Shown: positions 1 to 8,472 of the stretch, piece by piece | Position numbering within the stretch: position 1 is the stretch's first letter | How the letters are laid out: every line of letters starts with the position of its first letter | Source of the DNA: Constantimarinum furrinae | GTDB taxonomy: Bacteria; Bacteroidota; Bacteroidia; Flavobacteriales; Flavobacteriaceae | Direction: 5' to 3' | DNA: 64,000 bases | Assembly: GCF_014295415.1 (NCBI RefSeq) | Contig: NZ_CP052909.1 | Location: forward strand, 1,860,001 to 1,924,000 | Notes under the pieces: generated by a model | Seen by the model: only the letters and a program-made list of their open reading frames with translations | Databases searched by the model: none | Told to the model about the DNA's origin: nothing | Made by a program: the position numbers and the translations under genes

Positions 1-616
1 CAAAACGTAGTTCATCCAGGTACAACCAGAAAAATGGGGGAGAGGATACGCCCTTGTAGGTCATGGTAAATTCAAGTTCACCATAATAACGATCTGCCGG
101 TACCCACAACCCTCCTTCCTCATTTCTATCATACATATATTGAAGATCACTCGAATCTATAAGGATTTGACCGTTTTTAGCCAACAATGACTTCACATGC
201 TGAAGGTACTCCGGAATATTCTCAAGCGTTTCAAAAATGCCCGTTCCGTTCATTAACAACAGTATAGTATCAAAGTCTTTGTCTTTAAACTGAAGCAGCT
301 CAGTGTGCCGTACATCCTTTAGCCCTCTGCGTTGACAAACTTCAACTGCTCCCGGTGAAGTATCAATGGCTGTAACCTCCATTCCTTTATTCTGAAGGTA
401 CAGCGAATGACTTCCGGTACCGCAGCCTACATCGAGGATCCTTCCCTTTGAAAGTTGTAATGCTTTTTGTTCCAGAGGAGGCATTTCAGAATAACTTCTA
501 AAGAGATAGGGAAGTGGTAAGACATCTTCTTCGCTGATATTCGTTTCCGTTATGATATCTTCAGTATACTTTCCGTGGAAATAATCCAACAGAGCTCGTC
601 CATATATGTCGTTCAT
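1..616 (-). CDS. class I SAM-dependent methyltransferase (3' end outside window)
   Basis: Reading the minus strand from the ATG at 614-616 gives an uninterrupted frame to the window edge (205 codons seen). It begins MNDIYGRALLDYFHGKYTED and holds a class I methyltransferase motif I (RILDVGCGTGSHSL, about residues 65-78), followed by an acidic beta-2 end (TAIDTSP) and a motif with FDTILLLMNGTGIFE, all typical of Rossmann-fold SAM binding. The substrate cannot be told from the sequence. The C-terminus is cut off by the window edge. The start is supported because an in-frame ATG directly precedes the conserved N-terminus and the heptad repeat array lies just upstream of it. Confidence 0.85.
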   Translation of the reverse strand, partial: MNDIYGRALLDYFHGKYTEDIITETNISEEDVLPLPYLFRSYSEMPPLEQKALQLSKGRILDVGCGTGSHSLYLQNKGMEVTAIDTSPGAVEVCQRRGLKDVRHTELLQFKDKDFDTILLLMNGTGIFETLENIPEYLQHVKSLLAKNGQILIDSSDLQYMYDRNEEGGLWVPADRYYGELEFTMTYKGVSSPPFFWLYLDELRF

Positions 617-633
617 ATGCGCATCGGGTTAAT

Positions 634-682
634 GGTTGCGGGGTATAGGTTACAGGTTACAGGTTGCATGTTACGGGTTACA
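634..682. repeat. degenerate 7-bp tandem repeat (GGTTACA-like), 7 units
   Basis: Seven consecutive heptads can be read: GGTTGCG, GGGTATA, GGTTACA, GGTTACA, GGTTGCA, TGTTACG, GGTTACA. The array is intergenic, between the divergently transcribed methyltransferase and the cysteine-cluster gene. Further loose copies (ACTGGTTACTG) follow near 735. Function unknown. Confidence 0.8.
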
Positions 683-833
683 GGATTTTTCTTTACACTT
701 CGTTCGATGAGTTGCTTACAGCATACTGGTTACTGTATACAGGCTATTACTTATTCGTTGTTTTCTACTCCTAATTCCTAATTACTATTTACTCAAAATT
801 CATTACTAGTTCCTAAATCCGTAATTTTACGCC

Positions 834-1325
834 ATGGAAGACATCCTGAATGAACTCCCTCAACGGGCTAAAGATACATATAAGGAGAATAAAAAGTTCT
901 TCGGAAAGCTTCGGAAAAAGCCGCCAAAAAATCTGGATACGCTCATGGTAGAGCTGCATGAAGCCGAGTTTGAGCGGACCGATTGCTTAACATGCGCCAA
1001 CTGCTGTAAGACCACAGGGCCATTATTTACCAACAAGGATATTGAACGTATAGCAAAGCACTTTAAAATGAAGCCTCAAAAATTCGTTGAATCCTATTTA
1101 AAGGTTGATGAGGAGAATGACCATGTATTGCAGCGTGTACCCTGTACTTTTTTGGGAGCAGATAATTTCTGCAGTATTTATGATGTGCGCCCAAAGGCCT
1201 GCCGCGAATTTCCACATACCGATAGAAAAAAATTTCAGCAGATCTCGAACCTTACCTTAAAGAATGTGGCGATTTGCCCTGCGGCATTTAATATAGTGGA
1301 AGAAATGAAGCGGCGAATTAAATAA
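834..1325 (+). CDS. YkgJ-family cysteine cluster protein
   Basis: 163 residues, full length for the family. A CxxCxxCC cluster (C51, C54, C57, C58) is followed by further conserved cysteines in VPCTFLG, NFCSIYDVRPKACREFP and AICPAAF, the pattern of the YkgJ/UPF0153 family of putative zinc- or iron-chelating proteins. No signal peptide, so it is probably cytoplasmic. The exact role is unknown in the family. The ATG at 834 is the only sensible start. Its stop overlaps by a few bases the 3' end of the convergent outer-membrane gene at 1318-1950. Confidence 0.85.
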   Translation: MEDILNELPQRAKDTYKENKKFFGKLRKKPPKNLDTLMVELHEAEFERTDCLTCANCCKTTGPLFTNKDIERIAKHFKMKPQKFVESYLKVDEENDHVLQRVPCTFLGADNFCSIYDVRPKACREFPHTDRKKFQQISNLTLKNVAICPAAFNIVEEMKRRIK

Positions 1326-1950
1326 CAATACGCACACCTAAACTAAAGGAAATATAAGTTGCTCCGTTAAAAAATGTTTTCAATTCCGACGGACTTTCAA
1401 TATTCAAAAAATCCCTTCGGAAAGCCAACTCACCATAAGCACCAATGTGTCTTGAAAAGTGATATCCCATACTTGGTGCCACCGTTAAACTCCCTCCCGA
1501 ATCACTAAAATCGAAATTTTTCCCGCTATTTTTATATTTTACAAATCCGTAGCCCAAAGCTACTGTGCCACGCCAATTCGTGTCGTTTAAAACCTGATAT
1601 CCAATCATCGGGCCAATACTGTTAATATCGGCTCCGGTATAATTGCCCACCAGTTGCGGATCCACAACATCGGCGTGAAAATGATTAAAATTCACACCCA
1701 GAAGGACAGGTGAATCGAAAATATTTACCATAAAGGCCACTTCAACACCGGCATCCTGTTTTAAAGCCTTATTTGCAAAGTTATCACCCATAACAAGAGG
1801 AACATACAATCCTACCTTAAACACTCCGAAATGATCATCCTGCACCCAGTCTGAAGAGTTGCTATCTTCCTCTTCTATCTCTTGCCCGGAAGTTAATAGC
1901 ACGGAGAACAGACACAAACAAAACAGTATTTTTTTAATATTCAAATTCAT
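1318..1950 (-). CDS. secreted/outer-membrane beta-barrel-like protein
   Basis: 210 residues with an N-terminal signal peptide (MNLNIKKILFCLCLFSVLLT, cleavage near SGQ), then alternating short beta-strand-like segments rich in G, F, Y and N and a C-terminus ending in a strand (SFSLGVRIVI). This looks like a small outer-membrane barrel of the kind common in Flavobacteriia, but I recognise no specific family. Its start lies 17 bp inside the end of the upstream lipoprotein gene, so the two are very likely co-transcribed and translationally coupled. Substrate or partner unknown. Confidence 0.6.
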   Translation of the reverse strand: MNLNIKKILFCLCLFSVLLTSGQEIEEEDSNSSDWVQDDHFGVFKVGLYVPLVMGDNFANKALKQDAGVEVAFMVNIFDSPVLLGVNFNHFHADVVDPQLVGNYTGADINSIGPMIGYQVLNDTNWRGTVALGYGFVKYKNSGKNFDFSDSGGSLTVAPSMGYHFSRHIGAYGELAFRRDFLNIESPSELKTFFNGATYISFSLGVRIVI

Positions 1951-2590
1951 AGGTCGTGGTTGCTTCGGTCAATTCAATAAGAATGATTTGAGGTGGTTCA
2001 TTATTCAGCTCGTAAGTAAATCGAACCGTAGTATTTAATAGTGAAGGTACTTCTGTTTCAAAATTGGTTTGATTGTCGTTCAAGGTTCCGGAAATTATCT
2101 TATCCTCATAACAATCTTCAGAATTAGGAATATTGGTATCTATAAAGAAGAACGAACATTCACTGCTTATGTATTCCAGTGAGAAATCCAAAACATTCTG
2201 ATCCGGAGAGGTTTTTGTTATTTTAAAATCGAGTGTTGCTAATTTCCGTAAAACCACTTGATCAAGGTTGTAACGCTCTTCGAACGAGCTGTCACCATAA
2301 ACATAGGTTACGCGGCTGTATGGAGAACCCTCTGTTCTGTTGATCGCGATCCTGAAATCATCATACCCGGTTCTCAGGGTAGTAAAATTGAAAAACCCAT
2401 TGGACTCACTGCGGGATTCACCCAATACAAGATCCTCAGAGATCACCTGAATTTTGATGTCACTTAGTGGATTATTGTTTCCGTCGACAATTAAACCACT
2501 CACAGAGGAGCGCTGATCGTTTTCAACTTCTTCTTCACACTGAAAAGCACACAGCACGAATAGAAGTAGAAGATAAAGTACTTTCTTCAA
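1934..2590 (-). CDS. carboxypeptidase-like regulatory domain lipoprotein
   Basis: 218 residues. It has an N-terminal hydrophobic signal (MKKVLYLLLLFVLCAFQC) with a cysteine followed by acidic residues (EEEVEN), consistent with a Bacteroidota lipoprotein although the -1/-3 residues are not the classical lipobox. Residues about 28-110 (SVSGLIVDGNNNPLSDIKIQ ... GFFNFTTL ...) match the beta-sandwich carboxypeptidase regulatory-like domain. A TATTTTTG -7-like element lies upstream on the minus strand (2614-2621). It is first in a two-gene operon with the barrel-like protein. Likely an envelope accessory protein; function inferred only from architecture. Confidence 0.65.
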   Translation of the reverse strand: MKKVLYLLLLFVLCAFQCEEEVENDQRSSVSGLIVDGNNNPLSDIKIQVISEDLVLGESRSESNGFFNFTTLRTGYDDFRIAINRTEGSPYSRVTYVYGDSSFEERYNLDQVVLRKLATLDFKITKTSPDQNVLDFSLEYISSECSFFFIDTNIPNSEDCYEDKIISGTLNDNQTNFETEVPSLLNTTVRFTYELNNEPPQIILIELTEATTTYEFEY

Positions 2591-2613
2591 TCTGCAAATT
2601 TTAAGGGAAGATA

Positions 2614-2621
2614 CAAAAATA
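2614..2621 (-). promoter_or_regulatory. putative -7 element (TATTTTTG)
   Basis: On the minus strand this is TATTTTTG, a match to the Bacteroidota -7 consensus TAnnTTTG, 24 bases upstream of the lipoprotein start at 2590. No convincing -33 TTG was seen at the usual spacing. Confidence 0.45.
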
Positions 2622-2696
2622 GTCTCGCCGTAAAGGTGTTTTTAAGCGTTTAGGATATTAGCCGGGAAATTTTAAATACAATTAATTAATGCCCAA

Positions 2697-3962
2697 TTAT
2701 TTATAAAGCAGATATTTTTTCCTCATGGCGTCATAAGCATCCAGATCACGTAGCCAGGTGGCCCGTATTTCGGGATAGGTATATCCTTTTTCGATCTGTT
2801 CCTGCAATTTAGTGGTTCCGGCAAGATTCGTAAAAAAGTCATTAAAGAACTCCTTCTTTTTTCCATAACCCACATAGGCCTCAATAAGCCACTCCAGATT
2901 CAGTTTGTTCATTTTTTTCGTATTCCTGAGGTCGAGCCCGTTACACTGCTCACCCTTAAACTTAGGATGTTTAGCACCTTCATTAGCTTGTGGGGTGAAT
3001 GTATACGGAAAAAACTCAGCCGGTAAGGATGGCGCTCCAAACACCTGAAACTGAGTATTTGTACCCCGCCCGGCACTTACAACGGTACCTTCAAAAAAAC
3101 AAAGGCTTGGATATAAATTGATGGCTGTATCATTTGGAAGATTTGGTGAAGGCTTCACAGGAAGTGAATACGCAGTTTGGTGGTCGTAATTGAGCATCTT
3201 AATAACCTTAATTTCGCACTGCTTCTTATTTTCCAGCCATCCCTGTCCGTTTATCATTTGTGCATATTCCCCAATGGTCATCCCGTGGACTACCGGAACG
3301 GGATGCATGCCCACAAAACTTTTATGCTGAATTTCCAGAATAGGACCATCTATATAGTGCCCGTTGGGATTTGGTCGATCCATTATAATAAGGGGAATCC
3401 CGGCTTCGGCACAGGCTTCCATCACATAGTGAAGGGTAGAGATATAGGTGTAAAAACGTGCACCTACATCCTGAATATCAAATATCATTACCTCTAAACC
3501 CGACAGTTGTTGTTGGGAAGGTTTTTTGTTTTTTCCGTACAGTGAAATTATAGGAAGACCGGTACTCACATCCATACCATCCTTAATCAGTTCACCGGCA
3601 TCTGCCGTTCCTCTGAAACCGTGCTCGGGAGCAAATACTTTTTTTAAATCGATTTTCTTCGACACTAAAAAGTCTACTAAATGTATGGACTGTTGTTCTG
3701 CACTAATCACAGAAGTCTGATTTGCGACAACGCCAACCGTTTTGTTTCGGAGCAGTCCGGAGTAGGTATCAAACTGTTCGGCGCCCATCACAATAGTGTC
3801 ATCTTTATCAATGCTTCCGGCTTCCGACTTCGAACTACGGGCTTCAGACTCCTCCGTATTTTCTTCTGAAAAAGGAATTTGATTCCCTTTGTCTCCACTT
3901 CCGCAGGAAAAACCTAACAGAAGAAGGATTAAAAATGTATTTTTGAACAACGTAAATCGCAT
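2697..3962 (-). CDS. DUF1343 / NamZ-type exo-beta-N-acetylmuramidase-like lipoprotein
   Basis: 421 residues from the ATG at 3960-3962. A longer frame exists but would run into the divergent gene. The preferred start gives a clean lipoprotein signal (MRFTLFKNTFLILLLLGFSC, then GSGDKG). The body shows the family hallmarks: FAPEHGFRG, FDIQDVGARFYTYISTLHY, DRPNPNGHYIDGP, LPNDTAINLYPSLCFFEGT, and a C-terminal WLRDLDAYDAMRKKYL. Characterised members (NamZ of Bacillus and Tannerella) release MurNAc from peptidoglycan fragments, so a periplasmic role in muropeptide turnover is likely. A short Ser/Glu-rich linker (SEARSSKSEAGS) separates the lipid anchor from the domain. The start is 10 bp from the divergent permease start. 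Confidence 0.85.
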   Translation of the reverse strand: MRFTLFKNTFLILLLLGFSCGSGDKGNQIPFSEENTEESEARSSKSEAGSIDKDDTIVMGAEQFDTYSGLLRNKTVGVVANQTSVISAEQQSIHLVDFLVSKKIDLKKVFAPEHGFRGTADAGELIKDGMDVSTGLPIISLYGKNKKPSQQQLSGLEVMIFDIQDVGARFYTYISTLHYVMEACAEAGIPLIIMDRPNPNGHYIDGPILEIQHKSFVGMHPVPVVHGMTIGEYAQMINGQGWLENKKQCEIKVIKMLNYDHQTAYSLPVKPSPNLPNDTAINLYPSLCFFEGTVVSAGRGTNTQFQVFGAPSLPAEFFPYTFTPQANEGAKHPKFKGEQCNGLDLRNTKKMNKLNLEWLIEAYVGYGKKKEFFNDFFTNLAGTTKLQEQIEKGYTYPEIRATWLRDLDAYDAMRKKYLLYK

Positions 3963-3972
3963 AAAGTAACCC

Positions 3973-5208
3973 GTGAATTTCGAATTTTTCATCGCCCGGC
4001 GCATCATCGCTTCCAAGGATTATAAAAGTAGCATTTCGGCTCCAATAATAAAAATTGCGATAAGTGCGATTGCCCTGGGTATAATAATGATGCTTATCTC
4101 CATAGCAACGGGCGTCGGACTGCAAAAAAAGATACGAGAAAAGGTCTCGGCTTTTAACGGAGACATCATAATTTCAAATTTCGATACCAACTTTAGTAAC
4201 GATTCACAGATCCCGATCTCTAAAAACCAACCGTTTTATCCGAAGTTTACTACTGTAGATGGTATTGATCACATTCAGGTTACCGCATCCAAGGCAGGAG
4301 TGATACGTACCGAAACCGATTTTGAAGGTATCGTGGTAAAAGGGGTGAGTGAGGACTATAATTGGGCGTACTTTGATGATTTTTTGGTAGAAGGCGATCT
4401 TCCCGATTTTAGCGGTGACCTTGGTAATGAGATCCTCTTATCCTCCTATTTGGCAAACCGCTTGCAGTTACAGCTCAATGATAAAATTGTCACCTTTTTT
4501 CTCAATGAAGACAGCACAAAACCACCCCGTACTCGCGGATTTGTGATCAAGGGGATCTACAACAGCGGCTTTCAACAATTTGATGAACAATTTATCATTG
4601 CCGATATCCGTCATATTCAGCGTCTCAATAAATGGGAAGCTGACCAGATTGGTGCTTTCGAGCTTTTTGTTGAGGATTTCGATGATATACAACAGGTAGG
4701 CAACGCCGTTTATAAGGAAACGGAAAGTACACTGGATACTCAGACCATTCGGGAAAAGTATTATTCCATTTTCGAGTGGCTCGACCTTTTCGATTTTAAT
4801 ATTGCCCTAATCATCGGGATCATGATCCTGGTTGCCGGGATTAATATGATTACTGCCTTACTGGTACTCATACTGGAACGAACACAAATGATAGGAATTC
4901 TCAAAGCACTGGGAAGTAATGATTGGAGTGTACGCAAGGTGTTTTTATACAATGCAATGTACCTAATTGGAGTAGGCCTCTTCTGGGGAAATGTCATTGG
5001 TCTCGGACTCCTTCTAGCTCAGAAGTATTTCAAACTGTTTCCGTTAAACCCGGATACATATTACGTTACCGAAGCCCCTGTCTATCTGGATGCCGGCTAT
5101 ATTCTGGCACTTAATGCGGGAACGTTTATTTTGTGTCTTTTAATGCTGCTTATTCCAACCTGGATCATTGCCAAGATCTCTCCTGTTAAGGCCATTCGTT
5201 ACGAATAA
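3973..5208 (+). CDS. FtsX/LolE-like ABC transporter permease
   Basis: 411 residues from a GTG start (MNFEFFIARRIIAS). The layout is one N-terminal membrane helix (about residues 24-48), a large extracytoplasmic MacB-like domain (about 50-265), then three C-terminal helices (about 275-300, 320-350, 370-400) with the FtsX segment ERTQMIGILKALGSNDWSVR. This is the LolC/LolE/MacB-type permease plan, with an ATPase encoded elsewhere. Lipoprotein release or another mechanotransmission role is the family expectation; the substrate is not determinable. The GTG start is supported because no in-frame ATG precedes the conserved N-terminus and the divergent gene begins 10 bp away. Confidence 0.85.
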   Translation: MNFEFFIARRIIASKDYKSSISAPIIKIAISAIALGIIMMLISIATGVGLQKKIREKVSAFNGDIIISNFDTNFSNDSQIPISKNQPFYPKFTTVDGIDHIQVTASKAGVIRTETDFEGIVVKGVSEDYNWAYFDDFLVEGDLPDFSGDLGNEILLSSYLANRLQLQLNDKIVTFFLNEDSTKPPRTRGFVIKGIYNSGFQQFDEQFIIADIRHIQRLNKWEADQIGAFELFVEDFDDIQQVGNAVYKETESTLDTQTIREKYYSIFEWLDLFDFNIALIIGIMILVAGINMITALLVLILERTQMIGILKALGSNDWSVRKVFLYNAMYLIGVGLFWGNVIGLGLLLAQKYFKLFPLNPDTYYVTEAPVYLDAGYILALNAGTFILCLLMLLIPTWIIAKISPVKAIRYE

Positions 5209-5461
5209 TAGTTTTTGTGCTCCTACAGCCTACTGGGTTGAGGCTAATAAAAGTGGCCATAGTTGCGCTCCTCTGAATTAAAATTGTCGCCTATCTGAAA
5301 GGAGTAATGGCAAGTCTACGGGACGTCTGTGAACGACAATGTTGATGATAAGATTTCCATGGGATTCCTAGCAAGTTTATATAAATAAGAATTACCTGTT
5401 TTTCCTCTCTTTCCGCTCAAAATCTCTATTAATTTGAAAGCTCTGGAGACAGACTTTTTTA

Positions 5462-5469
5462 TACCTTTG
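5462..5469 (+). promoter_or_regulatory. putative -7 element (TACCTTTG)
   Basis: TACCTTTG fits TAnnTTTG and lies 17 bases upstream of the PLP-enzyme start. A TTTG at 5433-5436 is 25 bases further up, slightly longer than the usual 19-23 spacing. The rest of the 5209-5486 gap shows no gene or hairpin that I can support. Confidence 0.5.
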
Positions 5470-5486
5470 CACTTCTAAAATTTGTT

Positions 5487-6467
5487 ATGGAATACGCAGA
5501 AAACATATTGGGCACTATCGGGAATACGCCATTGGTAAAGATTAACAATCTAACTAAAGACATTCCGGCATTGGTGCTAGCAAAATACGAGACCTTTAAT
5601 CCCGGAAATTCGGTCAAGGACCGAATGGCGCTGAAGATGATAGAAGATGCCGAAAATGACGGCAGATTAAAACCCGGGGGGACCATCATTGAAGGTACCA
5701 GCGGGAATACGGGAATGGGCCTGGCACTGGCAGCTATTGTAAAAGGATACAAAATGGTATGTGTGATCAGTGATAAACAGAGCAAGGAGAAAATGGATAT
5801 TCTTAGAGCCGTAGGTAGTGAAGTGATTGTGTGTCCTACCGATGTTGAACCGGACGACCCAAGATCATATTATTCTACTTCCAAACGTTTGGCCGAAGAA
5901 ACACCTAACAGTTGGTATGTGAATCAGTATGACAATCCTAGCAATACTGCAGCACACTACGAAAGTACCGGACCCGAGATTTGGAGGCAAACCGACGGAA
6001 AAGTGACTCACTTTGTAGTGGGTGTAGGTACCGGTGGTACCATTAGTGGGGTAGGGAAATACCTAAAGGAACAAAACCCCAATATTAAAGTATGGGGAAT
6101 CGATACTTACGGAAGCGTATTTAAAAAATATCACGAGACAGGAATTTTTGATGAAAAGGAAATCTATCCTTATGTAACTGAAGGAATAGGCGAAGATATT
6201 CTTCCTAAGAATGTGAACTTCGATATTATTGATGGTTTTACCAAAGTGACCGATAAGGATGCCGCAGTATATACTCAGAAACTCGCTAAAGAAGAGGGTA
6301 TGTTTCTCGGAAATTCGGCAGGAGCAGCCATAAAAGGCTTGCTTCAGCTAAAAGACCATTTTACAAAAGACGATGTGGTAGTGGTACTTTTTCATGACCA
6401 CGGAAGTAGGTACGTGGGGAAAATGTTCAACAACGACTGGATGAAAAAAATGGGTTATATCGATTAG
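5487..6467 (+). CDS. PLP-dependent cystathionine beta-synthase / cysteine synthase family enzyme
   Basis: 326 residues, catalytic core only. The PLP lysine lies in PGNSVKDRMA (K about 44), the phosphate/substrate loop is EGTSGNTGMGLALA, and the glycine-rich phosphate clamp is VGVGTGGTISGVGKYL. The segments GRLKPGGTIIEGTSGNTG, SKEKMDILRAVGSEVI and DPRSYYSTSKRLAEE resemble cystathionine beta-synthase more than CysK, but there are no C-terminal CBS domains and no heme-binding extension. It could act as cystathionine beta-synthase or as an O-acetylserine sulfhydrylase; the sequence alone does not decide. It is monocistronic, with its own promoter element and a terminator immediately after. Confidence 0.88.
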   Translation: MEYAENILGTIGNTPLVKINNLTKDIPALVLAKYETFNPGNSVKDRMALKMIEDAENDGRLKPGGTIIEGTSGNTGMGLALAAIVKGYKMVCVISDKQSKEKMDILRAVGSEVIVCPTDVEPDDPRSYYSTSKRLAEETPNSWYVNQYDNPSNTAAHYESTGPEIWRQTDGKVTHFVVGVGTGGTISGVGKYLKEQNPNIKVWGIDTYGSVFKKYHETGIFDEKEIYPYVTEGIGEDILPKNVNFDIIDGFTKVTDKDAAVYTQKLAKEEGMFLGNSAGAAIKGLLQLKDHFTKDDVVVVLFHDHGSRYVGKMFNNDWMKKMGYID

Positions 6468-6488
6468 ACCATTCGTTAAATGTTTTAA

Positions 6489-6525
6489 AAAATCCTTTCT
6501 TTCCGGAAAGGATTTCTTTATTTTT
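6489..6525 (+). terminator. rho-independent terminator of PLP enzyme gene
   Basis: Inverted repeat AAATCCTTTC / GAAAGGATTT with a short loop, followed by a T-rich tract (CTTTATTTTT). It begins about 20 bases after the stop codon at 6467. Confidence 0.8.
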
Positions 6526-6533
6526 AAGCTATA

Positions 6534-6893
6534 ATGAAACGCAAGGCAAAAAGATTGTTTCGCTTTTTACGAACCAAGCCCATACCGGTAAACACCAGAG
6601 AGATCCTGGCTTTAGAACGAACCAATCTGGCAAACGAACGTACGCTACTGGCATATATAAGAGCGTCCCTGTATTTATTACTTGGAGGTTTGGCATTATT
6701 GCAATTGAAGGATTTCGAGCAGATTCATTGGTTAGGGTATGTGGCTCTAGTGGTTTGTGTTTGTTTTCTGGCAATAGGCATTTTCAGGTTTTTGATGTTG
6801 CGCCGTAAGTTGTATAAATGGAATAAAGCATTGTACGCCGATCCCATTCGAGACGCTGTTGAAAACGACGATACCAAGGACAAAACAAATTAA
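6534..6893 (+). CDS. DUF202 (YidH-like) membrane protein
   Basis: 119 residues with two predicted membrane helices (about 45-65 and 72-95) and basic ends. The signature of the DUF202 family, LANERTLLAYIRASLYLLLGG, is present around residues 28-48. Members are small inner-membrane proteins of unknown function. The ATG at 6534 is about 10 bases after the preceding terminator's T-tract, so its promoter must overlap or lie within that hairpin. It is followed by the DUF2851 gene 32 bp on, probably in one transcript. Confidence 0.8.
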   Translation: MKRKAKRLFRFLRTKPIPVNTREILALERTNLANERTLLAYIRASLYLLLGGLALLQLKDFEQIHWLGYVALVVCVCFLAIGIFRFLMLRRKLYKWNKALYADPIRDAVENDDTKDKTN

Positions 6894-6925
6894 GCTTTTA
6901 CGACTCCCCGCAATTTTTATTACTC

Positions 6926-8218
6926 ATGAGAGAGGATTTTCTACACTATGTGTGGAAGTTTCAAAAATTTGATGCGCGTAATTTACTTACGGTTCAGGGG
7001 GAAACTTTAACATTGATCGACCCGGGGAGTCACAACCTCAATTCGGGGCCGGACTTCTTTAACGGCCAAATTCTGGTCAACGATCTTAAATGGATTGGTA
7101 ATATAGAGATTCACCTTAAATCGTCAGATTGGTATGTTCATCAGCATCAAACTGATAAAAACTACGATAATGTTATCCTTCATGTAGTCTGGGAGCACGA
7201 TGCAGAAGTATTTAGAAATGATAATACCTCGATTCCCACGCTTGAGTTAAAAAAGGTTACACATGATGCGATACTTACAAACTATCATAAGTTATTCTCA
7301 AACAAAGAAGCGTGGATCTATTGCGAAAATAACTTCGCCACCGTTCCGGGGCTCACCGTTAAAAATTGGTTGGAGCGTCTGTATTTTGAGCGCTTAGAAT
7401 TACGTAATGAACAAATATTAAAGGAGCTATCCCAATCCAAAAATCATTGGGAGGCAGTACTTTTTTATATGTTGAGTAAAAGCTTCGGATTAAAAGTGAA
7501 TGGAGAATCATTTTACAGTATCGCCAAGTCGGTACCCTTTACGGTCATAAAAAAATGCAGTAAAAAACAATTAGATTTGGAGGCTTTATTGTTAGGGCAG
7601 GCAGGAATGCTCAACACCTGGAAGGAAGATATGCATTTTGAAGTTGTGCTTCAGAAATATAATTTTATCAAACAAAAATTTAAGATCGACGACACCGCTG
7701 TGATCCAGCCAAAATTCTTTCGATTGCGACCGCCTAATTTCCCTACGATTAGATTATCTCAACTCGCGGCACTTTTCAGCACAAAAAAGAACCTCTTTTC
7801 CGAAGTGATCGAAACAAAGACCGCAGAAGGGTTTTACAGATTGTTTGCAGTACATGCAAGTTCGTATTGGGATACCCACTACAATTTCGATGTCAGCTCT
7901 TCCAAAAGGAAGAAATCACTTTCCAAAGGATTTATCGATCTGCTCATTATTAATACATTAATTCCGATAAAATTTTGCTATGCTACATATCAGAGTAATG
8001 ATATATCTGAAGAGATCGTTCGTTTAGCCTCCGGCTTAAGAAAGGAAGAGAATGCCATCATCAAAAAATTTAACCAACTGCGGCCGGTGGCAGAAAACGC
8101 GCTAGAGAGTCAGGCACTACTTCAACTCAAAAAATGCTATTGTAATCCGGGTCAATGTCTCAAATGTGCGATTGGGAATTCGATACTAAAGCAGCAGAAC
8201 GCTTCAAGGGTAAATTGA
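6926..8218 (+). CDS. DUF2851 family protein
   Basis: 430 residues, full length. The N-terminus MREDFLHYVWKFQKFDARNL and the segments IDPGSHNLNSGPDFFNGQI, GNIEIHLKSSDWYVHQHQ and NVILHVVWEHD identify the Bacteroidota-specific DUF2851 family. The conserved acidic, histidine and lysine positions recall nuclease-like folds, but no function is established. Cysteines CYCNPGQCLKCAIGN lie near the C-terminus and could bind metal. The start of the next gene (PspC-like) is 24 bp downstream. Confidence 0.85.
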   Translation: MREDFLHYVWKFQKFDARNLLTVQGETLTLIDPGSHNLNSGPDFFNGQILVNDLKWIGNIEIHLKSSDWYVHQHQTDKNYDNVILHVVWEHDAEVFRNDNTSIPTLELKKVTHDAILTNYHKLFSNKEAWIYCENNFATVPGLTVKNWLERLYFERLELRNEQILKELSQSKNHWEAVLFYMLSKSFGLKVNGESFYSIAKSVPFTVIKKCSKKQLDLEALLLGQAGMLNTWKEDMHFEVVLQKYNFIKQKFKIDDTAVIQPKFFRLRPPNFPTIRLSQLAALFSTKKNLFSEVIETKTAEGFYRLFAVHASSYWDTHYNFDVSSSKRKKSLSKGFIDLLIINTLIPIKFCYATYQSNDISEEIVRLASGLRKEENAIIKKFNQLRPVAENALESQALLQLKKCYCNPGQCLKCAIGNSILKQQNASRVN

Positions 8219-8241
8219 CTAAAAATTGCTACTTTGCAGCT

Positions 8242-8472
8242 ATGTTACAATTGGTCTATAATATAAGGCATTACTTCGAAAAGCGAGGGTTTTATGTGAG
8301 CTCGCGGCTGGCAGACCGACTGGGAATGCGCGCCAAAAGTGTGCGTCTATTCTTTATATATGTTTCCTTTGCAACCTTTGGTGCCGGATTCGCGATTTAT
8401 CTAACACTTGCATTCTGGTTAAAATTAAAAGACCTTTTGTATACCAAACGAAGCTCTGTATTCGATCTATGA
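8242..8472 (+). CDS. PspC-like small membrane protein
   Basis: 76 residues from the ATG at 8242 (MLQLVYNIRHYFEKRGFYVS). A longer frame starting inside the preceding gene is not supported by its N-terminal residues. The pattern of a short basic N-terminus, the RLADRLGMRAKSVRLFFIYVS segment and one C-terminal helix (about residues 38-62) is that of PspC domains, which in other bacteria take part in membrane-stress responses. Its stop overlaps the K+ channel start (ATGA, 4 bp), so translational coupling is likely. Confidence 0.65.
   Translation: MLQLVYNIRHYFEKRGFYVSSRLADRLGMRAKSVRLFFIYVSFATFGAGFAIYLTLAFWLKLKDLLYTKRSSVFDL

Noticed and set aside
575-781. 68-codon + strand frame across the heptad repeats
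   Set aside because: It overlaps the methyltransferase start and translates a tandem repeat; no family features.
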